Shown here: positions 43,867-53,336 of the stretch, one piece after another
How the letters are laid out: each line of letters opens with the position of its first letter
Position numbering within the stretch: position 1 is the stretch's first letter
From: an uncultured Collinsella sp.
GTDB taxonomy: Bacteria > Actinomycetota > Coriobacteriia > Coriobacteriales > Coriobacteriaceae
Length of the DNA: 64,000 nucleotides
Reading direction: 5' to 3'
NCBI GenBank assembly: GCA_959020715.1
Contig: CAUESV010000002.1
Span: 1 to 64,000, forward strand
The notes under the pieces: model-generated
What the model saw: only the letters and a program-made list of their open reading frames with translations
Told to the model about the DNA's origin: nothing
The model's database searches: none
Translations under genes and position numbers: made by a program

Positions 43867-45387
43867 GTGAGAGAGGAGAGCCCCCGAAGTGATATGAGGA
43901 GGCCCGACTCGGACCGTGCTTCCTCGCTGCGTAGCACGACGCGTTCCGGATGCGGCGGGCAGACGTTCGGTGAGCGCTATATTGCCGGCGTCCCCGCCCG
44001 CATCATGCGCCCCCGTTTGATATTTATGGCCTGCCTGTTTAGCTTGGTTTGCTTCGGCTTGCTGATGGTGTACTCGGCATCTTCGGTCGAGGCGCTGCAC
44101 GAGAACGGTTCGGCGACGTTTTTCCTGTTTCGACAGGCCGCGTTTGCCGGAGTTGGCGTGCTGGCTATGGTTGCCATCGTGCGCATCTTACCGGACAGTT
44201 GGTTTGGGGAAGACGTGCTCAGGATCTTCCTCATGGGCATGATGGGGCTACTGGTTCTGGTGTTCTTTATGGGTAGCGGCAGTCGTGGCGCCACGCGTTG
44301 GCTCAGCATCGCCGGTATTCAGTTTCAGCCGTCTGAGTTTTTAAAGCCGTTCGCCATCGCGTATTCGGCAATCATGCTCGACCGTATCTTTTCGCCCGGC
44401 GGCAACATCAACGAGTTTCTTCGCAAGATGGGCGGCTACCTGGGAATTTCGCTCTTCCTGATCTTTGTTCAGCCCGATTTCGGTACCGTTCTGATCATTT
44501 TGTTGACCCTCATATGCATGGCGTTGTTTGCGGGATTGGACCCCAAATATATCGTTTGGACGGTTGTTGCCGGCATCGCCGTCATTGCGATTGCTCTTAT
44601 CGCCGAGCCGTATCGTATGACGCGTGTCCAGGTTGCTTGGAATCCTTGGGCAGACGAATATGGTGACGGCTATCAGGCCACGCTTGCCATCATGGCGTTT
44701 GCCTCGGGCGGACTGTTCGGCCGTGGTATCGGCAACTCCACCATGAAGTACTCGTATTTGCCCGAGGCGCACAACGACTACATCTTGGCTATTATCGGCG
44801 AGGAAGTTGGCTTTATCGGAACCGTGCTGTTCTTCTTGGTGTTTGCGATGCTGATTTACTCGGCGTTTCGCATTGCTGAGCAGGCGACCGATCGTCGCGG
44901 AGCACTTATGGCATCGGGTTCCGCGGTCATCCTTGCGGTGCAGTTTTTGATCAACGCGCTGGGCATTCTCAATGTGTTTCCCATGACGGGTAAGCCGCTG
45001 CCGTTTATTAGCTACGGCGGCTCGTCGATTATTGTGTCGCTTATGCTTGCCGGTCTGATCCTGCGCGTTTCGTATGAGAGCGCCCGTCGCGATGAGTACG
45101 ACCGTCGCCGCGAGAGCTTTGCCGTTATGGATGAGAGTACCGCCGGCGTGCCCCATGTGCGCGGCGAGCGATCTTCGCGTAACGGCTTTACCGTTCTGGA
45201 TGGCTCTGCGACCGAGCCGGCGGCCCGTCCGCGTCAGCGAACGGCGCCGCAAGGTCGTCCGCAGCGCCCCACTCCTCGCAATGCGGGCGGCGGATATAAT
45301 CGAATCGATTTGAATTCGGACCCGTCGGCGCGTTTGCGCACCGATGACCAGGGGCCGCGTGTACGAAGGGATTACCATGACCGATAA
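43867..45387 (+). CDS. ftsW: Septal peptidoglycan glycosyltransferase FtsW
   Basis: SEDS-family lipid II polymerase partnering FtsI. 506 aa from the GTG at 43867, preferred because AGGGG lies 6 nt upstream; TTG 43861 and ATG 43894 are alternatives. A charged N-terminus of about 45 residues precedes ten membrane helices with SSVEALHENG, GSRGATRWLSIAGIQFQPSE, PEAHNDYILAIIGEE and the GKPLPFISYGGSS motif. A disordered C-terminal tail of about 110 residues follows, rich in Arg, Pro and Asp. It overlaps murG by 11 nt. Confidence 0.94.
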   Translation: MREESPRSDMRRPDSDRASSLRSTTRSGCGGQTFGERYIAGVPARIMRPRLIFMACLFSLVCFGLLMVYSASSVEALHENGSATFFLFRQAAFAGVGVLAMVAIVRILPDSWFGEDVLRIFLMGMMGLLVLVFFMGSGSRGATRWLSIAGIQFQPSEFLKPFAIAYSAIMLDRIFSPGGNINEFLRKMGGYLGISLFLIFVQPDFGTVLIILLTLICMALFAGLDPKYIVWTVVAGIAVIAIALIAEPYRMTRVQVAWNPWADEYGDGYQATLAIMAFASGGLFGRGIGNSTMKYSYLPEAHNDYILAIIGEEVGFIGTVLFFLVFAMLIYSAFRIAEQATDRRGALMASGSAVILAVQFLINALGILNVFPMTGKPLPFISYGGSSIIVSLMLAGLILRVSYESARRDEYDRRRESFAVMDESTAGVPHVRGERSSRNGFTVLDGSATEPAARPRQRTAPQGRPQRPTPRNAGGGYNRIDLNSDPSARLRTDDQGPRVRRDYHDR

Positions 45388-46492
45388 GATGACCGTTGCT
45401 ATTGCAGCTGGCGGCACGGCAGGACATATCAACCCCGCGCTCGCCTTGGCCGAGGAACTGCGTGACCGCGGTCATCACGTTGTGTTCGTGGGCCAATCGC
45501 GCAAGCTCGAGGGTCGTCTGGTTCCCGAGGCCGGATTCGATTTTGTGCCCATCACAGTTACGGGCTTCGATCGCTCCCGTCCCTGGACGGCGCTGACCTC
45601 GCTGTGGCGCGTCAACAAGGCGAAGCGTGCGCTTGCCAGTCACTTCTCGAAGGTCGGTAAGCCCGATGCCGCTATCGGCTTTGGTGCTTACGTTGAGGTC
45701 CCGCTGCTGGGTTGGTGCAAGGACGCCGGCGTTCCGTATCTGCTGCACGAGCAGAACTCTGTTCCGGGTCTGGCCAATAAGATGATGAACTCGCATGCCG
45801 CCCGCGTGTGCATTTCGGTACCTGCGGCCCGCACGGTCTTTGAGCGTGAGGGCGACCCCGACCATGTGCTCATGACGGGCAATCCTGTGCGTCGTTCGGT
45901 GATCGAGGGCGATCGCACCCGCGGTCGCAAGACGCTCGGCGTGCCCGAGGATGCGACGCTTCTGCTCGTCTTTGGTGGTTCGCTCGGTGCACAGCATCTC
46001 AACGAGCGCGTTGCCTCGCTCAAGGGTGAGCTGCTGACCCGCGAGAATCTCTACATTTTGCATTCGACGGGTGCCGACGGCTTTGAGGAGACCGAGCGCG
46101 CTTTGGCGCTGACGCCCGAGGAGGCGCAGCGCTATCGTGTCCAGCCCTATATCGACAACATGGGCGATATGCTGGCTGCGGCCGATCTGGTGCTCTCGCG
46201 TTCCGGTGCCTCGAGCGTGGCTGAGATCGCCGCGCTTGCCGTGCCCTCGGTACTCGTGCCGTACCCGCACGCCACGGCCGATCACCAGACTACGAATGCG
46301 CGTTACCTGGTCGATGCCGGTGCCGGCGTGCTATGCGCCGATGCCGATATCGATGCCCCCGCCTTTACCGACGAGCTGCTGCACCTGATTGATGACGCTG
46401 CGGCGCGTGATGCCATGCATCAGGCGGCGCGTGGCTTGGCCCAGGACCGTGCCGCCGCACTTTTGGCCGACGCGGTAGAGGGATTGCGTTAG
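45377..46492 (+). CDS. murG: Lipid II synthase MurG
   Basis: GT-B glycosyltransferase adding GlcNAc to lipid I at the inner membrane face. 371 aa with AAGGTAGHINPALALAEEL, GFGAYVEVPLLGW, LHEQNSVPGLANKMM, TGNPVRRSV, FGGSLGAQHLNERV and SGASSVAEIAALAVPSVLVPYPHA. ATG 45377 has AAGGGATTACC in front and lies inside the ftsW 3' end. Confidence 0.95.
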   Translation: MTDKMTVAIAAGGTAGHINPALALAEELRDRGHHVVFVGQSRKLEGRLVPEAGFDFVPITVTGFDRSRPWTALTSLWRVNKAKRALASHFSKVGKPDAAIGFGAYVEVPLLGWCKDAGVPYLLHEQNSVPGLANKMMNSHAARVCISVPAARTVFEREGDPDHVLMTGNPVRRSVIEGDRTRGRKTLGVPEDATLLLVFGGSLGAQHLNERVASLKGELLTRENLYILHSTGADGFEETERALALTPEEAQRYRVQPYIDNMGDMLAAADLVLSRSGASSVAEIAALAVPSVLVPYPHATADHQTTNARYLVDAGAGVLCADADIDAPAFTDELLHLIDDAAARDAMHQAARGLAQDRAAALLADAVEGLR

Positions 46493-46589
46493 TTAGACGG
46501 GATATCGCCGGTCGCCCTCGCGCTGATGCGGTAGGTGCGGTACAGTTAACGGGTTACAGGCAGTGTTTACGCAAGGAGTACACGAGCAC

Positions 46590-48008
46590 ATGGCTGATTC
46601 CCAGACTGCAACCTCCGCGCCCGAGTTCAAGAGCGCCCACTTTATCGGTATCGGTGGCGCCGGCATGAGCGGCATCGCCCTCGTCCTGCACGAGCGCGGT
46701 TATACCGTTACCGGCTCCGACCTTAAGACGTCGCGCTATATTCGCCAGCTTACCCGCGCCGGCGTGAAGGTCCACGTGGGCCACGAGGCTGCGACGATTG
46801 ACGAGGTCAAGCCCGACGTGGTCGTGGTCTCCACCGCAATTCCCGAGTCCAACCCCGAGCTCGTGCGTGCCCGCGAGCTCGGTATTCCCGTGTGGCCCCG
46901 TGCCAAGATGCTCTCGGCCCTGGGCCACGGCTACACCACCATCGCCGTTGCCGGCACGCACGGCAAGACCACGACGTCTTCGATGTGTGCCACGATGCTC
47001 GATCGCATGGGTCTGGACCCCAGCTTTTTGATCGGCGGCATCGTCGAGGGCTACGACACCAATGGCAAGAACGGCTCGGGTGACTACTTTGTCGCCGAGG
47101 CGGACGAGTCCGACAGCTCGTTCCTGTTCCTGAACCCCAATGTGGTCATCGTGACCAACGTCGAGGCCGACCATCTCGATCACTACTCGGGCATCGAGGA
47201 GATCGAGGCCACCTTTGCCAAGTTCATGGGGCTGGTGGGCGAGGACGGCACCGTCATCGTTTGCGGCGAGGACCCGCATCTGGTCGAGCTCGCCAAGTCG
47301 ACGGGCCGTCATGTGCTTTCCTATGGCTTTGCCGAGAACAACGACATCGTCTGCGTGCATCCGGATGTCAAGGGCATCCAGAGCGACTTTATCGTTCGCT
47401 TTGAGGACGGCACCGAGCACGCTGTCGAGATTAAGAGCAACCCCGGTCGTCACAACATGCTCAACGCCACGGCCGTTTTGACCGTCGCCCATGTTCTGGG
47501 CCTCGATATCGACGCCGCCGCTAAGGCACTTTCGAGTTTTGAGGGCGTCCGTCGTCGCTTTACCCACGTGGGCGATATCGACGGCATCACGGTGGTTGAC
47601 GATTACGGCCATCATCCCACCGAGATCAAGGCAACGCTCGCTGCCGCCTCTTCGCTGGGCTACAAGCATGTCGATGTCGTGTTCCAACCGCACCGCTATT
47701 CGCGCCTGCAGGCTCTGTGCGATGACTTTGCCGATGCCTTTGCCAACGCCGATAAGCTGCTGCTGATCGATGTGTTTTCCGCCGGCGAGATGCCGATTCC
47801 GGGTGTTACCTCCAAGATGCTCGCAGATACCGTTCGCGCCAAGCACCCCGGCAAGGAGGTCGTGTACTGCTCCAGCCGTCTTGAGCTCAACCAGGAGCTT
47901 GAGAAGCTCGTGGGCGAGGGCGACCTGCTGCTCACCATGGGTGCCGGCGACGTTACGACCGTCGGCCCCGAGTTCATCGAGTATCTGACTGCCAAGAAAG
48001 ACGCTTAA
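46590..48008 (+). CDS. murC: UDP-MurNAc:L-Ala ligase
   Basis: First Mur ligase, adding L-Ala to UDP-MurNAc. 472 aa with the N-terminal FIGIGGAGMSGIALVL, the ATP loop AGTHGKTTT (121-129), EADESDSSFLFL, HNMLNATAVL and VVDDYGHHPTEIKATL. The AAGGAG is 11 nt from the ATG, slightly long; a GTG at 46563 is an alternative. murB follows after 5 nt. Confidence 0.95.
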   Translation: MADSQTATSAPEFKSAHFIGIGGAGMSGIALVLHERGYTVTGSDLKTSRYIRQLTRAGVKVHVGHEAATIDEVKPDVVVVSTAIPESNPELVRARELGIPVWPRAKMLSALGHGYTTIAVAGTHGKTTTSSMCATMLDRMGLDPSFLIGGIVEGYDTNGKNGSGDYFVAEADESDSSFLFLNPNVVIVTNVEADHLDHYSGIEEIEATFAKFMGLVGEDGTVIVCGEDPHLVELAKSTGRHVLSYGFAENNDIVCVHPDVKGIQSDFIVRFEDGTEHAVEIKSNPGRHNMLNATAVLTVAHVLGLDIDAAAKALSSFEGVRRRFTHVGDIDGITVVDDYGHHPTEIKATLAAASSLGYKHVDVVFQPHRYSRLQALCDDFADAFANADKLLLIDVFSAGEMPIPGVTSKMLADTVRAKHPGKEVVYCSSRLELNQELEKLVGEGDLLLTMGAGDVTTVGPEFIEYLTAKKDA

Positions 48009-48013
48009 CCCCT

Positions 48014-48925
48014 ATGGGTCTGTTTAACGCCGTCATGGCGCTTTCGGGCATGATCGACACGGACGTGGTCGAGGACGAACGTCTTGCCCGCCATACAAGC
48101 TATCGTATCGGCGGCAAGGCCGACCTTTTTGTGACGTGCCATAGCTACCATGCCCTGCGTCGCGCCGTGGCGGTGCTTGACCGCGAGCAGGTGCCGTGGG
48201 TGATTATCGGCAAGGGGTCCAACCTGTTGGTTGCCGATGCCGGTTATCGCGGCGCCGTTATTTCGCTGGGACGTGAGTTTCAGCGCACGGTTGTTGCCGA
48301 GGACGGCTGCACGCTGACCGTTGGTGCGGGCGTGATGTTTGCGCGCCTGGTCAACGATGCCCTGTCGCGTAGCCTCTCGGGCCTTGAGTTTGCCGTTGGC
48401 ATCCCTGGCTCGGTCGGCGGTGCGATATCTATGAATGCCGGCACACGGACCGAGTGGATTGGCTCGCTGGTTGAGGATGTCGTAACGTTTGACCCGGCAT
48501 CCGGTATCAAGCATTATGCGGGGTCCGAGATCACTTGGGGCTACCGCGAATGTAGCCTTCCCCGCAATGAGATCATCCTCGAGTGCGTGCTCAAGCTTAA
48601 ACCGGCGCCCAAGGCCGACATTCGCGAGCGCATGGAACGGTACCTGACGAGGCGCAAGCGTACGCAGCCCATGGGTCGCGCATCCTGCGGGTCGGTCTTT
48701 CGCAACCCGCCCGATGCGAGCGTGGGCAAGCTTATCGAGGATTGTGGATTAAAGGGTTTTTCAATTGGCGGCGCGGAAGTTTCGCCCGTTCACGCTAATT
48801 TTATCGTTAATAACGGAACTGCCTCGGCCGATGACGTTGCCGCGGTTATCAGACATGTGCACGGAAAGGTGAGGGAGGCGTATGGCATCGAGCTCAGACC
48901 GGAAGTTAAATTCCTCGGCTTCTAG
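48014..48925 (+). CDS. murB: UDP-N-acetylenolpyruvoylglucosamine reductase
   Basis: FAD/NADPH enzyme that makes UDP-MurNAc. 303 aa, type II by size and tail, with ARHTSYRIGGKADLFV, IIGKGSNLLVADAGYRGAVI, GLEFAVGIPGSVGGAISMNAGT, GYRECSLP, the proton-donor serine in RASCGSVFRNP and AGKLIE-like VGKLIEDCGLKGFSIGGAEVSPVHANFIVN. Its last 44 nt overlap the start of ftsQ. Confidence 0.95.
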   Translation: MGLFNAVMALSGMIDTDVVEDERLARHTSYRIGGKADLFVTCHSYHALRRAVAVLDREQVPWVIIGKGSNLLVADAGYRGAVISLGREFQRTVVAEDGCTLTVGAGVMFARLVNDALSRSLSGLEFAVGIPGSVGGAISMNAGTRTEWIGSLVEDVVTFDPASGIKHYAGSEITWGYRECSLPRNEIILECVLKLKPAPKADIRERMERYLTRRKRTQPMGRASCGSVFRNPPDASVGKLIEDCGLKGFSIGGAEVSPVHANFIVNNGTASADDVAAVIRHVHGKVREAYGIELRPEVKFLGF

Positions 48926-50138
48926 AGCATCGAAACCCACCTTCCGCCGCGCCGGAGGGCGTTCCGGCGCGCCTGCCAAACCTCAACGCAATACCGTCGC
49001 GCACTCTAAGTCTGTCGGGCATGCTCGACAGGCCGGTCGTCCGGTCGTCGGCTCGCAGCTCGGTAATCGTCCGGCCGCAAAAAAGTCCTCGCGTCCCTCG
49101 GTGACGTCAAAGCCTGTTATGGGCGCCAAGCCTGCCCGTCCCATGGCAACTCCTAAGCCCTCGACAGGAACTAAGGCGGCGCGTCCGGGTCGCACGCTGG
49201 GCGCATCGAAGCCGCGCTCGCTGACATCGCTGCCGGCTACCGCCAAGAAGCCTTCGGGCAAAAAAGGCGTCAACCCGTTGTCTTCACTTAGGGCGATGGC
49301 AAATAAAACATCAGACGCCGCTTCTGTCGTTACAGGCAAAGGCAAAATCGTGGGCGGCGTTCTGGCCGTCTTGGCCGTGCTCGTCGTCGTTGCCGTCGTG
49401 GTGATCAACTCTGGATTGTTTACCGCCACTGATATTCAGATTCAAGGCAGCGAGCATGTGACGAAGCACGACGCTATCCAGCTGATCGATTTGCCCGAGG
49501 GAACGTCGCTTTTTAACGTCGATCCCGACCAGATTACCGAGGACCTCAAGCAGAACCCGTGGGTCTCGGGCGTGGATGTCCAGCGTCAGTTCCCGCATAC
49601 GCTCATTATTACGCCGATGGAGCGCAAGGTCATCGCAATTGCCTATATCAGCTCCGATGACCTTGCCTGGGCCATCGGGGATGATGACACCTGGATCGCC
49701 CCGCTGTCGACGTCGGTCGAAGTGGACGACCAGGGCAACGTCATCACGACGGGGCAGGGCTCAAATACCCTGACCGGCATTGATGCCGCACTGGCGCTCG
49801 CTAAGCACTATGGCGCGGTGCTGTTGACTGATGTCTCGGCGGATGTCGCTCCAGTTTCCGGCCAGGCGGTGAGCTCCAAGGCCGTTAAGGCCGGCTTGGA
49901 TTATGTGCGTGGTTTTTCGAGCGAGTTCTTGGGACAAGTCAAGGATATTTCCACGCCTTCGGTCGAAGCCATCTCGGCAAACCTCAATAACGGCATTGAG
50001 GTGTCGCTGGGCGATTCGGACGATATCGCCAAGAAGGAACGCGTAGTCACCAAGTTGCTTTCGCAGGTAGAGGGCGTAACGTATATCAATGTGCGCTCTC
50101 CGGGCAACTACACATTTAGGAATGCTCCGACCTCGTAG
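48882..50138 (+). CDS. ftsQ: Divisome protein FtsQ (DivIB)
   Basis: Bitopic division protein linking early and late divisome parts. 418 aa. The N-terminal cytoplasmic region of about 150 residues is Lys/Arg/Ser/Pro/Ala-rich and low in complexity. One membrane helix follows (about 157-178, GGVLAVLAVLVVVAVVVINS), then a POTRA domain (FTATDIQIQGSEHVTKHDA to VQRQFPHTLIITPMERK) and the FtsQ beta domain. Homologues usually have a much shorter N-terminus. It starts inside murB (44-nt overlap), so it is coupled. Confidence 0.9.
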   Translation: MASSSDRKLNSSASRASKPTFRRAGGRSGAPAKPQRNTVAHSKSVGHARQAGRPVVGSQLGNRPAAKKSSRPSVTSKPVMGAKPARPMATPKPSTGTKAARPGRTLGASKPRSLTSLPATAKKPSGKKGVNPLSSLRAMANKTSDAASVVTGKGKIVGGVLAVLAVLVVVAVVVINSGLFTATDIQIQGSEHVTKHDAIQLIDLPEGTSLFNVDPDQITEDLKQNPWVSGVDVQRQFPHTLIITPMERKVIAIAYISSDDLAWAIGDDDTWIAPLSTSVEVDDQGNVITTGQGSNTLTGIDAALALAKHYGAVLLTDVSADVAPVSGQAVSSKAVKAGLDYVRGFSSEFLGQVKDISTPSVEAISANLNNGIEVSLGDSDDIAKKERVVTKLLSQVEGVTYINVRSPGNYTFRNAPTS

Positions 50139-50337
50139 CGCTGGTTGATGCTTTGTTGAGGGGCCATACCACGCCGTTTATCTGGTTTGTTTGGTTTTCA
50201 CGGTCAATTATTTGACTGATACGTTCATAATGTGCAAACATAATACGGTTTACCTTTGCATTTACTTTCAACCTGAAGGTTAATGTGCGCAGGGGTCGAC
50301 CCATGCTATGGCTATAACCTTTGTTCGGAGGACCGAC

Positions 50338-51492
50338 ATGCACGAGACAGAGATCAACAACTACCTTGCCGTCATTAAGGTGGTCGGCGTCGGCGGCGGC
50401 GGTACCAACGCGGTCAATCGAATGATCGAAGAGGGCATCCGCGGCGTCGAGTTTGTTGCCATCAACACCGATGCTCAGGCACTCGCGATCTCTGATGCCG
50501 ATATCAAGGTGCACATCGGCACCGACCTTACCCGCGGCCTGGGCGCCGGCGCCAACCCCGAGGTTGGCCGCAAGGCTGCCGATGAGTCCCGCGACGACAT
50601 TGCCGAGGCGCTCGCTGGCGCCGACATGGTGTTCATCACCTGCGGCGAGGGCGGTGGCACCGGTACCGGCGCTGCTCCCATCGTTGCCGATATCGCGATG
50701 AACGAGGTCGGCGCACTGACCGTCGCCGTCGTGACCAAGCCCTTCACCTTCGAGGGCCGCAAGCGCAAGAAGAGCGCCGAGGAGGGCATCAAGACCCTCT
50801 CCGATTGCGTCGACACCATGATCGTCATCCCTAACGATAAGCTGCTCGACATCGCCGAGAAGAAGACCACCATGCTCGAGGCCTTCGCGATTGCCGATGG
50901 CGTCCTTTCCCAGGGCACCCAGGGCATCACCGACCTCATCACCGTCCCCGGTATCATCAACCTGGACTTCGCCGATGTTAAGACCATCATGAAGCAGGCC
51001 GGTACCGCCATGATGGGTATCGGTACCTCTTCTGGGGATACCCGTGCCGTCGACGCTGCCCAGCAGGCCATCTCCAGCCCGCTGCTCGAGAGCTCCATCG
51101 ATGGTGCCACGCGCGTGCTGCTCTCCATCGCCGGTTCCAAGGATCTGGGCATCCAGGAGATCAGCGACGCCGCCGACGTTGTCGCCAACGCCGTCGACCC
51201 CGAGGCCAACATCATTTTCGGTACCGTTGTCGACGAGTCCCTGGGCGATCAGGTGCGTATCACCGTCATCGCTACGGGCTTCTCCGACTCCAACGTCAAT
51301 CGTCAGGACGAGCTCTTTGCTGCTCAGCAGTCTCAGAGCAAGGCAGCTGCCTCCGCCGAGCCGCAGCGCACCGCTCCGGCCACCAGTCCGGCTCAGGCCG
51401 CTCCGACCCGCAACGTCGGTGGCACCGAGCTGCCCAACTTTGGCAACGACCAGTTCGAGCTTCCCGACTTCCTGAAGCGCGGTAGCTTCTAG
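50338..51492 (+). CDS. ftsZ: Cell division GTPase FtsZ
   Basis: Tubulin-like GTPase forming the Z ring. 384 aa. [15 protein letters not shown] begins the GTP site; the tubulin signature GGGTGTG is at 105-111; [21 protein letters not shown] and the T7 loop [11 protein letters not shown] follow. A variable Ala/Pro/Gln linker leads to the conserved C-terminal peptide [11 protein letters not shown], the SepF-binding tail. GGAGGACCGAC precedes the ATG at 50338. The 199-nt gap after ftsQ is AT-rich with a CAACCTGAAGGTT palindrome and probably holds a separate ftsZ promoter. No ftsA is present. Confidence 0.97.
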   Translation: MHETEINNYLAVIKVVGVGGGGTNAVNRMIEEGIRGVEFVAINTDAQALAISDADIKVHIGTDLTRGLGAGANPEVGRKAADESRDDIAEALAGADMVFITCGEGGGTGTGAAPIVADIAMNEVGALTVAVVTKPFTFEGRKRKKSAEEGIKTLSDCVDTMIVIPNDKLLDIAEKKTTMLEAFAIADGVLSQGTQGITDLITVPGIINLDFADVKTIMKQAGTAMMGIGTSSGDTRAVDAAQQAISSPLLESSIDGATRVLLSIAGSKDLGIQEISDAADVVANAVDPEANIIFGTVVDESLGDQVRITVIATGFSDSNVNRQDELFAAQQSQSKAAASAEPQRTAPATSPAQAAPTRNVGGTELPNFGNDQFELPDFLKRGSF

Positions 51493-51514
51493 TTCGTTTT
51501 TCTCAACGACCTGC

Positions 51515-51547
51515 ACGGGGTGTGTCCATTTGGATGCACCCCGTTTT
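51515..51547 (+). terminator. Terminator of ftsZ
   Basis: ACGGGGTG...GTCC pairs with GGAT...CACCCCGT with small bulges, then TTTT, 23 nt past the ftsZ stop. It separates the dcw genes from pgeF-pst. Confidence 0.8.
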
Positions 51548-51579
51548 GTTTCTCGTTTGTAAACGAAAGCCTCCAATCT

Positions 51580-51650
51580 CTTTACGTTCCCTTTACGATT
51601 GCCTCCAGCGCAGCAGGTATCCTTTTAGAGAAGTATGACAGCCGTATAAA
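51580..51650 (+). promoter_or_regulatory. PHO-box-like direct repeat and promoter upstream of pgeF-pst
   Basis: CTTTACG-N4-CTTTACG (51580-51586 and 51591-51597) is a perfect 7-bp direct repeat with an 11-bp period, the geometry of PhoB/PhoP boxes. GCCTCCA flanks it on both sides (51569 and 51601). A TATAAA at 51645-51650 may be the -10. It precedes pgeF, whose stop overlaps the pstS start. Confidence 0.5.
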
Positions 51651-51701
51651 CGCGGACTGCGCGGCGACGCCGCGGTACTTGTGTTATTAGGAGGCTTTAG
51701 T

Positions 51702-52502
51702 ATGGCAGCACGTGCGGACAACGTTTCGCGTGTCGACCATGATGGAGTTACGTTGGTGGAGGGCGCGACACCCGATGTCCGCTTTGCCTTCACCGAGCGC
51801 ACCGGTGGTGTTTCCGAAGATGCGTACTCCTCACTCAACTTGGGCTCGCATGTAGGCGATGACCTCTTTGCTGTTCAAGAAAATCGTCGTCGCGCGCTCG
51901 AGGCTATGGGTGCCGCCGAGTGCGAGCACAACCTGCTCGTTCCCAATCAGGTCCATGGTGACCATATCGTTGCGGTGACCTCGAACGGCGCCGATGACCT
52001 TGAGGACGTCCGCGAGCAGATTGCCGAGGGCTGCGATGCCATCGTCTGTACGGCGCATAACGTACCCGTGCTGCTCTGCTTTGCCGACTGCGTTCCCGTG
52101 GTGCTGGTTGCCCCCGGCGGTTTTGCCGTGGTGCATTCCGGATGGAAGGGCACGATCGCACGCATTTCCGCCAAGGCATGCCATGCGCTCTGCGAGGCGG
52201 TTGGCTGCAAGCCGGAGGACATCTCTGCCTATATTGGGCCCCATATCCTGGGTGACGAGTACGAGGTTTCCCAGGAGCTCATGGACCGCTTTGCCGCTGA
52301 GTTCTCGTGCATCGATGCTACCGCTTCCCGTATGCTCGATCTTTCCGCCGCCATTCGCGAGGCGCTGGTGGATGCCGGTGTCGATGTGAATGGCATTGTG
52401 GACACCAAACTTTCCACCGTGCGTCAGAACGACCGCTTTTATTCCTATCGCAACGAGGGCGGCACCTGTGGGCGCCATGCTGCGATCGGCGTGATGCTAT
52501 GA
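51702..52502 (+). CDS. pgeF: Laccase-domain purine nucleoside phosphorylase (YfiH/PgeF family)
   Basis: Multicopper-polyphenol-oxidase-like (YfiH) protein. E. coli YfiH is reported to act on purine nucleosides or to edit misincorporated murein residues. 266 aa. The zinc/active-site residues are seen in NQVHGDHIVAV, CFADCVPVVLV and VHSGWKGT, with SAYIGPHI and RNEGGTCGRHAAIGVM near the end. TAGGAGG precedes the ATG. In many Gram-positives this gene follows ftsZ, as here. Its TGA overlaps the pstS ATG. Confidence 0.88.
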   Translation: MAARADNVSRVDHDGVTLVEGATPDVRFAFTERTGGVSEDAYSSLNLGSHVGDDLFAVQENRRRALEAMGAAECEHNLLVPNQVHGDHIVAVTSNGADDLEDVREQIAEGCDAIVCTAHNVPVLLCFADCVPVVLVAPGGFAVVHSGWKGTIARISAKACHALCEAVGCKPEDISAYIGPHILGDEYEVSQELMDRFAAEFSCIDATASRMLDLSAAIREALVDAGVDVNGIVDTKLSTVRQNDRFYSYRNEGGTCGRHAAIGVML

Positions 52503-53335
52503 GAAAGATCGCATCGGTCCTGAGTGCGGCAGTGCTCACGCTCACGCTGTGCGCCTGCTCCTCGGGATCTTCTACGACTTCTATTACCGTTGCCGGCTCT
52601 ACGACGTGCCTTCCCATTGCTGAGATTGCCGCCGAGGGCTTTAAAGAGGAGACCGGCATCGACGTGCTCGTCTCCGGCCTTGGCTCATCTGCTGGCATCG
52701 AAGCTGTTAGCGCCGGCACCGCCGATATCGCCAGCTCCTCTCGTGGCCTCAACGCCGATGAGCAAGACCTGGGCCTGACCCCGATCGTAATCGCGCACGA
52801 CGGCATCGCAGTCATCGTGAACGACGACAACCCGGTCGACAATCTCTCGACCGAGCAGCTCCGCGATATTTACGCCGGCAAGATCACCAACTGGAAAGAA
52901 GTCGGCGGAGAGGACCTGAAGATTCAGGTTATCAACCGCGACGAGGCGTCCGGTACGCGCGAGGCCTTCCGCACTATCGTGATGGACGGCACGCCGTTCG
53001 ATCGTCGCTCGGCCGTTCTTTCGGGCACGGGCCAGGTACGCGATGTGGTATCTCGTTCGCGCGGTGCCATTGGCTACATTTCGCTGGGCTTCGTCGATAG
53101 CCTCAACGCCAAGACCTCGGTCAAGGCCGTCTCGGTCAATCATGTTGAGGCGTCCGAGAAGACGGTCGCGAGCGGCGGCTATCCCATCTCACGCGACCTT
53201 TACTTCTTTGTGAAGGGTGCGCCTTCGCAGCAGGCGCAGGATTACATCGACTATGTGACGTCCGAAAAGATGGACAAGCAGATTCGCGAGGCGGGCTTTA
53301 TTCCCGTCACCAACGACGAGAAGGGGAGTGAGTAG
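52499..53335 (+). CDS. pstS: Phosphate-binding lipoprotein PstS
   Basis: High-affinity phosphate receptor of the Pst ABC importer. 278 aa with a lipoprotein signal peptide: hydrophobic core then LCAC, lipidated Cys20. The mature part starts with ITVAGSTTCLPIAE and continues GSSAGIEAVSAGTADIASSSR and INRDEASGTREAF, the phosphate-contacting segments. The ATG overlaps the pgeF stop (ATGA) and no clear ribosome binding site is seen, so its translation probably depends on pgeF. pstC follows after 1 nt. Confidence 0.94.
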   Translation: MRKIASVLSAAVLTLTLCACSSGSSTTSITVAGSTTCLPIAEIAAEGFKEETGIDVLVSGLGSSAGIEAVSAGTADIASSSRGLNADEQDLGLTPIVIAHDGIAVIVNDDNPVDNLSTEQLRDIYAGKITNWKEVGGEDLKIQVINRDEASGTREAFRTIVMDGTPFDRRSAVLSGTGQVRDVVSRSRGAIGYISLGFVDSLNAKTSVKAVSVNHVEASEKTVASGGYPISRDLYFFVKGAPSQQAQDYIDYVTSEKMDKQIREAGFIPVTNDEKGSE

Positions 53336-53336
53336 C

